DNA from: Adiantum capillus-veneris
Lineage: Eukaryota; Streptophyta; Polypodiopsida; Polypodiales; Pteridaceae
Assembly: GCA_014529385.2 (NCBI GenBank)
Contig: CM043965.1
Location: 62,271,933-62,335,932 of the forward strand
Direction: 5' to 3'
DNA length: 64,000 nucleotides
Every line of letters starts with the position of its first letter. Position 1 is the stretch's first letter. This document shows positions 50,501 through 58,857 of the stretch, one piece after another. The notes beneath the pieces are model-generated. The model worked only from the letters and a program-made list of their open reading frames with translations. It did not search any database and was not told the origin of the DNA. Both the position numbers and the translations under genes were made by a program.

Positions 50501-50873
50501 GTACAATGCCTGTATGGTCTCGAAGGGTGATGAAAGTGACTGAGCCATGAATGCGATGCAATGCGACCCAACCGCAGAGGCGGACACTCTCTCCCACGTT
50601 CTCGATACGAAGACTCCCACAGCCATGGCTGCGAGAGGTCCACTGGAGGGAGTCGGAGAGAATGGGGAGAGGAGGAGGATTTGTCTGCTGGAGGTCGGAT
50701 GTCTTGGGCAGTGTGAAGCTCGACGAAGAGGACGCCTGAGCAGAGGGGGAGATGATGGGCAGCGTACGCCTCGCTTCAGAGGAGAAACGGAAGAGGCGAG
50801 GGAATACAGAGAAGGATGGCGAGCGCAGAGAACGCGAGGAAAAGGAGGAGCACCAAGCTATACGAGCAGCCAT
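21617..50873 (-). CDS. AspRS: Organellar (bacterial-type) aspartyl-tRNA synthetase, 15 exons, 24-kb TE-filled intron 2
   Basis: Class II synthetase that charges tRNA-Asp with aspartate; the bacterial-type architecture and N-terminal extension point to mitochondria and/or chloroplasts. Exons on the minus strand, in order: 50873-50499, 49741-49598, 25646-25537, 25427-25316, 25241-25170, 24919-24828, 24733-24613, 24539-24417, 24340-24145, 22972-22785, 22690-22619, 22515-22417, 22309-22229, 22155-22098, 21816-21617. Every junction has GT and AG, and the phases sum to 2043 nt (680 residues plus stop) without a break. Seen: OB-fold anticodon domain (about 88-180), a class II motif 2 block with FRDED (about 300-325), a GAD-like insert (about 384-510), the HHPFTAP block (about 537-543) and motif 3 [10 protein letters not shown] (about 615-624). 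Start chosen at the ATG at 50873 because a Ser/Arg-rich transit-like leader follows. Length suits plant organellar enzymes. The exon model is mine by eye; expression is not known. Confidence 0.93.
22973..24144 (-). other. AspRS intron 9, with a C33 tract
   Basis: A 1.17-kb intron, the second longest in the gene. It holds an uninterrupted run of 33 C at 23471-23503 (poly-G on the transcript). Open frames reading poly-Gly or poly-Pro across the tract are artefacts of the homopolymer. Confidence 0.85.
24145..25646 (-). CDS. AspRS: AspRS exons 3-9: catalytic core, motif 2 and insertion domain
   Basis: Seven exons: 25646-25537, 25427-25316, 25241-25170, 24919-24828, 24733-24613, 24539-24417 and 24340-24145. 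They encode the [10 protein letters not shown] linker, the block [20 protein letters not shown], the [11 protein letters not shown] block, motif 2 ([19 protein letters not shown]) split across exons 6 and 7, and the start of the GAD-like insertion domain. Introns here are 74-250 bp, in sharp contrast to intron 2. Confidence 0.93.
25800..26100. other. Intron 2 sequence between AspRS exon 3 and LINE-2
   Basis: GGCC-rich repeats of the type ggccagccc recur four or five times. Not recognised. Confidence 0.35.
26100..26718 (+). mobile_element. LINE-2 copy, 5' part: ORF1 with degenerate zinc knuckle
   Basis: Plus-strand fragments read [42 protein letters not shown], then [16 protein letters not shown], a CCHC knuckle whose last Cys is Phe. 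This order matches plant LINE ORF1. It stops at the target duplication TCAGG of element A (26719-26723) and resumes at 41248. The left limit is not clear; I place it near 26.1 kb. Confidence 0.6.
26724..26922 (+). repeat. Element A 5' LTR
   Basis: Starts TGTCACGTGC and ends CCTTACA; 199 bp. It is nearly identical to 41044-41242, with about a dozen scattered differences by eye. Confidence 0.95.
26924..26935 (+). other. Element A primer-binding site
   Basis: TGGTATCAGAGC, complementary to the 3' end of plant initiator tRNA-Met, lies one base after the LTR. Confidence 0.9.
27368..29090 (+). pseudogene. Element A gag (broken), with hexanucleotide-encoded Glu-Arg repeat
   Basis: Starts at ATG 27368 ([11 protein letters not shown]). 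A helical charged region follows that grows out of a gagcgt hexamer repeat (27793-27890) coding alternating Glu and Arg. Next comes the retrotransposon gag core ([55 protein letters not shown]) and a CCHC knuckle CYQCHVK...HIKAAC that is broken by a one-base deletion near 29008. Stops: TGA 27710, TAG 28106, TAG 28560, TAG 28767. Gag packages the element RNA; this copy cannot be translated whole. Confidence 0.8.
27793..27890 (+). repeat. Hexanucleotide repeat (gagcgt)n in gag of element A
   Basis: About 16 tandem gagcgt units, in frame, coding Glu-Arg repeats. The antisense frame reads Arg-Ser or Leu-Thr runs that mimic an SR protein but is only a shadow. Confidence 0.9.
29086..31429 (+). pseudogene. 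Element A pol, first part: protease, RT, RNase H, start of integrase
   Basis: Protease remnant ([24 protein letters not shown]), RT with [40 protein letters not shown] and a damaged catalytic box reading SLDD with a nearby frameshift (about 30188-30215), RNase H with [20 protein letters not shown] and VADTLS, and integrase zinc-finger [19 protein letters not shown] plus [11 protein letters not shown]. Stops include TGA 29413 and TAG 29542. The frame is then cut at 31429 by element B in the integrase catalytic core, just after ARLFIKHW. Confidence 0.88.
31430..32914 (+). repeat. Element B 5' LTR
   Basis: 1485 bp, TGTCACC...GGTTTCA. It is followed directly by TGGTTCCATCCACAGG, a primer site beginning with the obligatory TGG though I cannot assign the tRNA. 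Confidence 0.92.
32962..38091 (+). pseudogene. Element B gag-pol polyprotein, one frame with five nonsense codons
   Basis: Domains in order: Gln/Met-rich leader (33.0-33.8 kb), gag core ([38 protein letters not shown]), zinc knuckle [15 protein letters not shown] with the last Cys changed to Tyr, protease ([14 protein letters not shown], where DSGA is expected; [11 protein letters not shown]), RT ([28 protein letters not shown] at about 35818), RNase H ([22 protein letters not shown]), integrase ([25 protein letters not shown]) and chromodomain ([20 protein letters not shown], about 37960). Stops: TAG 33292, 33358, 34909, 35494 and TGA 35320. From 35518 to 38091 there is an unbroken 857-codon frame. 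The chromodomain of such elements is thought to guide integration to heterochromatin. Confidence 0.95.
38654..40119 (+). repeat. Element B 3' LTR
   Basis: 1466 bp; matches the 5' LTR with scattered substitutions and a few small deletions, including a duplicated ctagaagac present only in the 5' copy. Confidence 0.92.
40125..41034 (+). pseudogene. Element A pol, last part: integrase core and chromodomain
   Basis: Resumes immediately after the second target duplication of element B with [23 protein letters not shown] and [10 protein letters not shown], then a GPF...LPNSW block. A chromodomain ([20 protein letters not shown], about 40895-40960) ends at TAA 41034. Removing element B and one target copy restores the integrase frame exactly, which fixes the insertion point. 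Frameshifts near 40.3 and 40.6 kb remain. Confidence 0.85.
41044..41242 (+). repeat. Element A 3' LTR
   Basis: TATCACGTGC (first TG decayed to TA) to CCTTACA, 199 bp, followed by TCAGG. Confidence 0.94.
41686..41716. repeat. Poly-G tract, G31
   Basis: Lies within LINE-2 ORF1. Confidence 0.9.
42438..42547 (+). repeat. 55-bp tandem duplication inside LINE-2 endonuclease
   Basis: cagatgccttgtggatggtg and the following 35 bases recur from 42493 with a few substitutions. It breaks the reading frame of the endonuclease. Confidence 0.8.
43061..44470. other. Unassigned intronic sequence with a (GT)n tract
   Basis: No reading frame I would defend. It contains (GT)n at about 43706-43740 and a TATA-like cctataaatagg near 43133-43146, possibly from a lost LTR. 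The rest is probably old TE debris. Confidence 0.4.
44474..44790 (+). repeat. 66-bp tandem repeat, about five copies, upstream of a TATA box
   Basis: The unit begins gcttccccttgaggcagtta; copies start at 44542, 44608 and 44674, with diverged flanking copies before and after. The array ends at 44790, right before ctataaatag. The arrangement looks like an LTR U3 enhancer array. Confidence 0.85.
44793..44804 (+). promoter_or_regulatory. TATA box following the 66-bp array
   Basis: tctataaatagatg, a strong TATA match, lies immediately downstream of the tandem array. It is followed by a CT-rich leader-like stretch at 44850-44890. Confidence 0.55.
45114..45305 (+). repeat. About 190-bp direct repeat, copy 1
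   Basis: gagttttagcatct to ggttcaggagac; matches 47316-47504 at most positions. Either short LTRs or a leader reused by two gag units. Confidence 0.85.
45330..46720 (+). pseudogene. Copia-type gag fragment (UBN2-like) with degenerate zinc knuckle
   Basis: Frame shifts aside, the plus strand reads a coiled-coil leader ([24 protein letters not shown]), then [57 protein letters not shown], and [14 protein letters not shown], in which the first Cys of the CCHC knuckle is Tyr. This is the UBN2/gag order of copia elements. No protease or RT follows before the second direct repeat, so it is gag-only. The coiled-coil start is less certainly part of the same unit. Confidence 0.7.
47316..47504 (+). 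repeat. About 190-bp direct repeat, copy 2
   Basis: Same sequence as 45114-45305 with a few substitutions. It runs straight into (CT)n at 47505-47579, whereas copy 1 has only a short CT run there. Confidence 0.85.
47505..47579. repeat. (CT)n microsatellite, about 37 units
   Basis: Follows the second 190-bp direct repeat; copy 1 has only a short CT run there. Confidence 0.95.
47598..48300 (+). pseudogene. Ty3-type gag fragment
   Basis: After the (CT)n tract: [16 protein letters not shown], then [18 protein letters not shown], then [20 protein letters not shown] and [15 protein letters not shown], the retrotransposon gag core of Ty3 elements. TGA 47819, a further TAG and loss of frame after 48210 break it. 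No pol follows. Confidence 0.7.
48301..48930 (+). other. Unassigned intronic sequence
   Basis: Short open frames on both strands, none with a recognisable motif. Gln/Pro/Tyr-rich plus-strand frame near 48820-48920 leads into the tandem repeat that follows. Confidence 0.35.
48960..49395 (+). repeat. 180-bp tandem repeat, about 2.4 copies, encoding YQK-type motifs
   Basis: The anchor tgatctctccaccctccagg recurs at 49011 and 49191 and, truncated, at 49373. Within the unit, a shorter motif translating as HPV-YQK (with one variable residue before Y) recurs several times. It lies 200 bp from AspRS exon 2 in the intron. Confidence 0.75.
49396..49597. other. Intron 2 sequence next to AspRS exon 2
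   Basis: AT-rich unique-looking intron start; nothing recognised. Confidence 0.4.
49598..49741 (-). CDS. AspRS: AspRS exon 2: OB-fold continuation
   Basis: 48 codons from VTTDPEDY to MDTGAIE, including [10 protein letters not shown], the second half of the anticodon-binding OB fold. It is flanked by an AG acceptor at 49743-49742 and a GT donor at 49597-49596. The next exon lies 23.95 kb away, after the nested transposon block. Confidence 0.92.
50499..50873 (-). CDS. AspRS: AspRS exon 1: transit peptide and start of OB fold
   Basis: 125 codons. Residues 1 to about 65 are rich in Ser, Arg, Ala and Phe with almost no acidic residues, typical of an organelle presequence. From about residue 88 comes the OB-fold start, with the blocks LCGWV and [10 protein letters not shown] that are characteristic of AspRS. 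The exon closes at CAG followed by GTGCTA, which joins in phase 0 to VTTDPEDY of exon 2. In-frame sequence continues upstream of the ATG to 50957 but has no further ATG. Confidence 0.92.
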
Positions 50874-51385
50874 GATCTTGCTCGACACTCGACACTCGAC
50901 TCTACTCCTGTTGAATCTCTCAACAGCTGAAAATCTGTCAACTAGTTTTGAACCCAAGACGTGGCACGAAAGATCGAAAAGCTCGGTGGGCCTTTGCCGT
51001 TCATAATCAGATAGATTTTAGAGCGCAGTTGGTTACTTGGTTAGTCGATTGTGATTGTTGTCACCTCTGGTTTTGTTTTGGAACACGAGCATATGAGTAG
51101 AACCAATTGATACGCACCAATAATAGCTCAGCTTCGGACTTGATGAGTTTTGGAAAGAAGCAAGGTGTGTCCCATAGCACTCCCTATACAACAAAGGGCT
51201 ACTAAAAAGGGTAATTGAATCAAGCAAAGGGTTACATCTAAACCTACAACCTGCTTTGCTAGTTGTTTGCAGATTGCCATTCAGCCTAGTAATATCAAAC
51301 ATTTAGTCTCTAGACACTGGACCCATCTTTGAGACACCCATCTTAGTCTCAATCAAGCGTAGTCAATTTTTTTTTATTTCTCGTA

Positions 51386-51422
<37 letters not shown>

Positions 51423-52180
51423 ACGTGTTCTAGCATTTGGCTAAACTAATCTTAAGGAAGCTTTGACAAACTCAAAAAATACGAAAAGCATCAACAAATT
51501 ATAAAAGTTGAATCGTAGTACCGACCTGATAATCCTGTACGGGTGTCGTCCAATTGTGCAAGCCGGAGGACGATGTTTGAGTCAAGCTACATCAAAGCAA
51601 TGTGAATAATTAAATATTTCGTCTTGCAGTCAGGCGCAAAGTGAAAATGCTAATTATACGGTGCACGTCATGAAAAAGTGCCATACAAAAGTATGGTGGA
51701 GAGTTGGCACTGTGGTCTCTCCAGAAATTATAAGAAACGGAATTCGTGCCCTGCCCCATAGCATTTATGTGTTGCGCCAAGCAAACGCATATACTTAGAA
51801 AATTGGATGCAAATAACGACCCTTGCAGTGTTGTCGAGTAGAAGCGTGGTTGTGCAGTCAAAACGTCCGATGTTGTGAATTTATGTCCTCTTTGTCAGAC
51901 ACAAAACACACGTTGATACAAAACAAAAGATCCAAGAGATAGATTAAACTTAAAGAGAGGCCCGGATAATTTTCTGTTTCACGTCATAGATGGTGTCGGG
52001 TTTACTGTAGTGATGAGTTCTCAGTTCAGAACTTCTGGCGCAATTGTTAGAGTAAAATGGCTTAATCAACATGCTGTGCATACTAAGGTGGGGGACATCT
52101 CATTTTGTTGTTTCGAATCTACGCTATATTGTTTAAATGAAAAACTAAAGCAATATTAACTTTGTATTCCGCTAAAAGCC
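50874..52180. other. Upstream region of AspRS, with (GA)n
   Basis: AspRS promoter and 5' leader should lie in the first few hundred bases past 50873. I see no clear TATA box. A (GA)n tract occupies about 51390-51420. No other gene is visible. Confidence 0.45.
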
Positions 52181-52181
52181 A

Positions 52182-52925
52182 TTAAACTAAGCAAGCCTCT
52201 GGTTCGTGCACTCTAGGCCATGCGATTTGGCTAGCGAGCAATGGCAACTTGATAGGAGTAGATCCTGGCTGGTAGTCCCACCCCCTCGCCAGTGCATCCT
52301 TGACTCGCTTGTCATATTGTGCTTCAATAAGGTCACGCAAAGCCTCTGTTCCAACTAATAGAAAGCCATAGAAGTTGTACTTGTTGTGGACATATTTCAT
52401 CAGCCTTATCACATGGAAGAACTCATCAATACAGCTAGGAGACAAATTGAGTAGGGTATCTACTTCATTGAGGGCAATTGTGATAGAGTTTAACATTTTG
52501 TCCTTGGCAAATATATAGTGTCATGAACAACACTTCACTGCAATTTTTCTGTGATTGTCTCCTACCACTAAAGAGGTCAAGACATACAACATGAAGGATG
52601 TCCCAAAAGTACGCCCAAAGTTTGGATATATCCCAGCTTGCTTTAGCACTAATGAAGCTACCAAGTATACGATGCAAGCACCTGACTCAATGCTTAGCCT
52701 CTCCTTGCTAGCCATGATAAAAGATCTCTTTCTGCTTTTCCTAGAGCCACAACGAATGCAATATTTATCGTGCATCTTTAGGTCCTCTACAAGCGCATCA
52801 ACATCAGGAGGAACATAGTAGTAGAGATTGGGAACCACAACACTCCCAGCACCAAATCGTCGGTCCCTCACACTCTGAGTCTTCATCCGCTTCACTGTAT
52901 CTTTAAACCTTGCCCTTAAGTTGCT
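52182..52925 (-). pseudogene. Unknown protein, about 237 codons, one premature TGA
   Basis: A single minus-strand frame from MKRMKTQSV (52895) to a stop at 52182, interrupted once by TGA at 52523-52521 (explained by CGA to TGA). I do not recognise it. Seen: RRFGAGSVVVPNLYYYVPPD, a CIRC pair with a basic stretch after it (CGSRKSRKRSF), a hydrophobic segment (ACIVYLVASLVLKQAG), LMKYVHNKYNFYGFLLVGTEALR and a tail WPRVHEPEACLV. It could be a TE-encoded protein, since the neighbours are TEs, or an old gene. Confidence 0.45.
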
Positions 52926-52929
52926 ACAT

Positions 52930-53249
52930 GAGGCAGTCTGACAAGCACCCGCTCATCCTCCACAGCCATAATTCTCTTCGAGGAATTTGACAAACATTTA
53001 TGTATTCCGAGGGTTGTACGTAACCGAATCGGGGGCTGTAAAGCATGGCACATCCCTCTAGCCAAGATGCTTGTTTTGAGCTATCTCACGCTATATTATG
53101 TGGCTCGGTTTTAAAAAAGGGACCAAAAATACAAAAAATTGGGTTGCAAACACCTAAAAAACTAGGTGAGCGGCCTTCATGGGCACTCACCAACACCTCT
53201 AGAGTGTCGAGGTCACATGCACCTACGCTCTGGTCGTGTGCTAGAGGAC
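52930..53249 (+). mobile_element. Left flank of element C, probable 5' remnant of Ty3 element D
   Basis: Joined across the AGGAC target site, plus-strand translation runs HMHLRSGRVLEDEHIES, a motif style common at the start of Ty3 gag or pol. No LTR was found. The left boundary is a guess. Confidence 0.35.
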
Positions 53250-53452
53250 TGTTGGGATTGAGGCCAACTGGCCAGACATCCCACTTACTACTAACCCATC
53301 TACTAACTTAACCACATATACACTTATTCTTTAATACAACAGAATAAGGAGCTGCAACAATAGGATAACGTTGTTGTGCACTCCACCCAAAGCAGGTCTC
53401 TCTCTCTCTACTCTCGCACTTGTACTCGCACACGCTTCCCTTGGCACCTTCA
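53250..53452 (+). repeat. Element C 5' LTR
   Basis: TGTTGGGATTG...GGCACCTTCA, 203 bp. Includes a short CT run that is longer in the 3' copy. Confidence 0.94.
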
Positions 53453-54569
53453 ACTAGTATCAGAGCAGGGTTTGTGCTTGCCGTTTTTGCGTCCACGCGC
53501 GCGCACTTTTAAAAGTGCAAACAGGTTTCCGATTTCGGCATTGGCAAATTCAGCATTCCAAGAACATTTCCATGGGTGTCCTGGGTTTCACCCCCCTTTC
53601 GAAGTTGTTCATGCAATCAAAAACTTCATCCGAACTACGCTTCAGGAGTTGTATTTTTCAACTCCACTTTTGCTACAGGTACAGGACACAGGTGCAGGTT
53701 GTTCAGAGACTATTTTGGGATGGTATATAGCCGTTTTATGGCTATTATGTGCTATTGAGAGGTGTTTATGGGCTGATTAGGAGCATTTTTTGGCATCGAC
53801 ATTGTCTCGGGTTTTTCAGGCATCCATCTCCTCACAGGTTCTTGCATACATACACGACATCCAGGTTTCTTACAGGTTGCAGTGTTTAGCATCAGCATAG
53901 ATTTTAGTGGGAGTATTTGATGCACATATGCATTGTTTTGGCACTTTTGATAGTGCTTGAGCTCTTTTGAGAGCGGTTTTACTCCCCGCACGGATTTGTT
54001 TACTGCTTGCACATTTTGTTTGGTGTCTGTTTGATCGCGTATACTGCGCCTTGCAGTATTGTTGATGGCGGATGTACGTTGAGTTGCCATAACTGCCTTT
54101 TTTCCCTTTATGGAGCCGATTTGGCTTGTTTCTAGCAGTCCTGACCGTTTTTTGAGACTTGGTTCGGAGGTCCTTTCTGAGACTGGGCTGGTTTCTTGTC
54201 TGCATAACCTTTTGTGAGCGTCGATTAGCGTGAGGTTTTCTTGAGCTGGGAGATTCTCGAATGTTGAGATCCTTTCGGTGATATAGGTTGTTGGAGTACC
54301 CCTTTTTCGTGGCCTCGCCATAGGACATGTATAGAGAGGGCTAGGTGCATTTGACATTGTGTTGGCAGTCTTGGGTCAGCTTTTGACTTTTTATGCACAA
54401 TTAGTGATTGATGCGCCTGTCTTGTGCTTTGAGAGCATTACTTTTGATGCGTTACTGATCTCTTGTGACAGTTTTGGATTAAGATTCTGTCAGTTTTTCT
54501 GGCAAAACTCTGCCGAATTTTTCTCAAAATTACCAGTGTTTATCGCCATATTATCTTTAGCTTGCAGCC

Positions 54570-55538
54570 ATGTCATCTAGTGGTGAAAAGGATATTTACA
54601 ACATCCGAAAATTTGACGAAACGAATTTTGCTATTTGGAAAGAGCATATTCAAGATGTTCTTATACAAAAAGGCCAGCTGGATCCTATCATGGAGCGCCC
54701 AGAGGGCGAGTATACAGATGTTGAGTGGAAGAAACTTGATGCTAAGGTCAAATCTACCCTCCGTTTGCATTTGGTCGAATCTATGTACTTTACTATAGTT
54801 GGAGAAAGAACTGCTAGAGATGTATGGGATAAGTTGTGTTCCATATATGAGAACAAAAGTGCCACTAATAAGGTTTTTTTGATGAAGAAGCTATTTGATC
54901 TTCGTATGAAGGAAGAGGGCACTATTTCTACTCACATTAATGAGTTCAATATCATTTTCACTCAGTTGACCACTTAGGGTTTGGTCTTCGATGAGGAAAT
55001 CAAATGTATCTTCTTGCTATGCAGTTTACCCTCGTCTTGGGATACGTTCTGTACTGCAATTAGCAACTCAACACCTGGTACCGGTCTAGTATACAATGAC
55101 GTCCTTGGGAGTCTGTTTACCGAGGAGATTCGTAGGAAATCTCTCGAAGGCAAGAAGGATGGTGATGCGTATGTTGCTAGTGATAGACAGAGGGGCCACA
55201 CTCAAAGTCGTGCCAAAAGCAAGGAATGTGGGGGCTCACGCAGTAAGTCTCGGGGTTCTATGCGTAATGTCAAGTGCTATCACTGCCATAAAAAAGGGCA
55301 CGTGAAGAAGGATTGCAGGAAATGGCAGCAAAGCAAGAAGGATAAACAATCCGGTGAAATTTCTAAGTCTGATGATTCAAACAAGGGCAAAGCAAAGTTA
55401 GACGAGATCAATGTGCTAGAGTCCTCAAATGCTCCTATTTTAGAGACTCTTCCAGCGGTTGTTATGCCACTTACCTCTGACGTATTGGTCTTCACAACAG
55501 ATCTACATGTTGAGGCTCTTGTTATAGAAGATGCGTAG
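54570..55538 (+). pseudogene. Element C gag (UBN2-type) with CCHC knuckle
   Basis: Starts at ATG 54570 (MSSSGEKDIYNIRKFDETNF), runs through the UBN2-type core (ESMYFTIVGERTARDVWDKL; MKEEGTISTHINEFN), and contains an intact CCHC knuckle CYHCHKKGHVKKDC near 55276-55320. TAG at 54975 splits it; TAG at 55536 ends it just before the protease. Confidence 0.88.
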
Positions 55539-58500
55539 TATGCACAGAATTGGATAGTAGATTCTGGTGCGAGTTTCCATGTGACACCACATAGAGAATG
55601 GTTCTCTACTTATTCTCACTCTTGTGGCAAAGTGAGACTTGGTGATGCTTATGAACTAGACATTGAGGGTGTCAAAAACGTCAAATTGCATCTAAGGAAT
55701 GGCACACACTTTACTTTATGTAATGTCAGACATGTGCCCAAGTTGACTAAAAGCTTGATTTTTGTTGGTCAGCTTGATGATTTGGGCTACAACATCACAT
55801 TTGGCAATGGTTCGTGGATAGTACGCAAAGGTAATCTTGTTGTACTCAGAGGCCATAAGCATGGTACCTTGTATTCTATGCATGTGTCAGATGTTGGTCA
55901 TGATTACATATCTATAGCCAAGCTGCCGTCTACTGAGTTGTGGCATTGCCGGCTAGGTCATATTAGCCAAAAAGGAATAAGAACTCTGACTTGTTTTGGC
56001 TACTTACCTGTCTTGTCTTATGTTGACTTTCCTGTTTGTGAGGATTGTATCTATGGCAAACAGACTAGGTCCGTGCACTTATCATTGGGTCAAAAGCGAG
56101 CTGAACCTCTAGATTTAGTGCATAGTGATGTTTGTGGTCCTATGTCAACCAAATCTCTACGGGGGGCCAGCTATTTTGTGACATTCATAGATGACTCTAC
56201 TCGAAAGGTGTGGGCATATCCTTTGAAACATAAGGATGAAGTTCTTCCTGTGTTCCAAATTTTTTTAGCACTCGTTTAGAATCAATCTAGCAAAAAACTC
56301 AAGAGGTTGCGGACTGACAACGGTGGAGAGTATGTCTCCAAGGAGTTTGACAATTTTTGTGTTAAAAGGGGGATTAAAAGGCAATTTACTGCACCATACA
56401 CACCAGCTCAGAATGGAGTTGTTGAGCGCATGAATTGTACGATTCAGGAAATAGTCACACCCATGCTTTCTAGGGCATATCTCACACAAGGCTTTTGGGG
56501 AAAAATCGTCTTGACCACAGTGCACATTATAAAGTTCGCCTAGTACGCCATTGAATTATGAGATTCTAGGAGAGTTATGGTCTAAATGTAAGCCCCACTA
56601 TGACCATCTACGTGTTTTTGGTTGTGAAGCTTATGCTCATGAGCCTAAACAACATCTCCAGAAGTTAGAGCCAAAGTCACACAAATGTATTTTCATTGGA
56701 TATGGTGCAGATGGAGAGATGGGATATCATCTCTGGCACCCGAAATCTCGTCGAGTTATCCGTAGTTCAGATGTGATCTTCAATGAGTCAAAGATGCATA
56801 AACAACCTATCCAGGAAATAGAGATTCGGAGAGTCACTTTTGAGGATGTTGCCTCAGAGACAGTGAAATCAACTCAGTGGGCTAGTGATGTACCTTCCAC
56901 TAGCAATGCTCTAGAGGGAGTGGATAGCAATGGTCAAGGAGTGAGACGGTCTACTATAGTCTCTTGTCCACCTGCGCATTTCAAGCCAGGTCTTGATTAC
57001 ATCATGTTGACCGATTGCGGTGAGCCAAGCTGCTACCAAGAAGCCATGATGATGAATGATGTGGTGAAGTGGGAGTAGGCTATGCAATCTAAGTATAACT
57101 CGATTCTGGCTAATGACACTTGGGACTTGGTAGAACTGCCAAATGATATGAAAGCTTTACCTTGCAAATGGGTTTACAAGAAGAAATTTACCTCAGGTGA
57201 TCCAAATCCAAAGTACAAGGCTAGACTTGTAGCCAAAGGGTTCAAACAGCAAAAGGGGGTCGATTTTGATGAAATCTTCTTGCATGTGGTCAAGATGACA
57301 ATGCTTAGAACCGTACTTGGTCTTGTAGCGATTGAGGACATGGAACTTGTCCAAATGGATGTGAAGACATCATTTCTTCACAGGGATCTCGATGAGGATG
57401 TTTACATGCAGCAGCCTGAAGGGTTTGTTCAGGAGAATGCATCTCATGAGGAGCTAGTATGTAAGCTCAAAAGGGCACTTTATGGCTTAAAGCAGGGTTC
57501 AAGGTAGTGGTATCATAAATTTGATGCATGTATGAGGTCTCAAAGATATAAAAGGAGCGAAGAGGATCACTGCTTGTACACAAGAAATTTAGATGATGGC
57601 TCGATGATCATTCTAGTTTTGTATGTTGATGACATGCTTATAGCTGGGAAATCCATTGCGGAAATTGCCAACTTGAAGAAAACACTTAGCAATAATTTTG
57701 CAATGCAAGATTTGGGGGATGCTACACACTTTCTTGGCATGCGAATCAAAAGAGATCGCAAACGTCGTATTCTTGAGTTATCTCAGGAAACATACATTGA
57801 GAAAGTTTTGCAACGTTTCGATATGCAGGGGGGGAAGCATTGAGTACCCCAATGCAGGCATTCTTGAAACTCGGCAAGCACCCAAATCTGATGCTGAGCG
57901 AGCTGAAATGGCTAAGGTACCATATTCTTTGGCAGTGGGTAGTCTCATGTATGCTATGGTGGCCACAAGACCAGACATTGCTTTTGCAGTGGGAGTGGTG
58001 AGCCGATATATGGCAAATCCTGGCGGCAAGCATTGGGAAGTAGTGAAGCACATTCTTAGGTACCTCAAAGGTACGGTCGGTACGTGTTTACGCTTCAGGT
58101 ATAGTGATGCATCCATCGTGGGTTATGCAAATGCAGACTATGCGGGTTGTGTCGACAATAGAAGATCGACATCTGGCTATGTCTTCATATTTGTTGGAGC
58201 AGCAGTATCTTGGAGGTCATGTCTTCAAGATTGTACATCGTCTTCCACTACGGAAGCAGAGTACGTTGCATTGTTGGATGCAAGTAAAGAGGCTATATGG
58301 TTATCTCACTTGGTTAGAAATCTTGACATTGATGAGACTCCAGTGATATATTGTGATAGTCAGAGTGCTCTTGCATTGGCAAGGAATCCCGTGTTTTACT
58401 CCAAATCGAAACACATTGAAGTCAGGTATCATCTTGTGAGAGATTTCTTGGCCAAAAAGCTCATTAATTTGGTCAAGATACACACTGACGACAACCCAGC

Positions 58501-58570
58501 AGATACTTTGACAAAAGGCTTAGCTTTGGAGCGGTTTACACATTGCAATGAGTTGATGGGTATAGGTTGA
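55539..58570 (+). pseudogene. Element C pol: protease, integrase, RT, RNase H
   Basis: Protease WIVDSGASFHVTP (about 55551), GAG-pre-integrase zinc domain (LWHCRLGHISQKG; CEDCIYGKQ), integrase with the D, D, E set in HSDVCG, RTDNGGEY and VVERMN, RT with CKWVYKKKF, VQMDVKTSFLH and catalytic YVDDML (about 57623), RNase H with ADYAGCVDNRRSTSGY and STTEAEYVAL, ending TGA 58570. Breaks: TAG 56277, frameshift at about 56545, TAG 57076, TAG 57505, and one or two frameshifts around 57830-57890 next to a G run. All key catalytic motifs survive. Confidence 0.9.
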
Positions 58571-58639
58571 AGCCACTAGATTGCTTCACAGTTGTACATA
58601 CCAGGTAACTTGGGCTGCGTTGGCCTTCAAGTGGGAGTT

Positions 58640-58852
58640 TGTTTGCATTCAGGCCAACTGGCCGGACATCCCACTTACTACTAACCCATCTACTGACTTA
58701 ACCACATATACACTTATTCTTTAATACAACAGAATAAGGAGCTGCAACAACAGGATAACGTTGTTGTGCGCTCCACCCAAAGAAGGTCTCTCTCTCTCTC
58801 TCTCTCTTTGCTCTCGCACTCGCACTCGCACACGCTTCCCTTGGCACCTTCA
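58640..58852 (+). repeat. Element C 3' LTR
   Basis: TGTTTGCATTC...GGCACCTTCA, 213 bp. Length differs from the 5' LTR mainly by CT-run expansion. Confidence 0.94.
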
Positions 58853-58857
58853 AGGAC

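Larger units (their letters stand above)
53250..58852 (+). mobile_element. Ty1/copia element C, LTRs 203 and 213 bp, nested in Ty3 element D
   Basis: 5' LTR 53250-53452, 3' LTR 58640-58852, perfect target duplication AGGAC (53245-53249, 58853-58857). A near-consensus tRNA-Met primer site (tagtatcagagc) follows the 5' LTR, and caagtgggagtt precedes the 3' LTR. Gag-pol with integrase before RT, the copia order. It carries several nonsense codons and at least two frameshifts. Confidence 0.95.
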
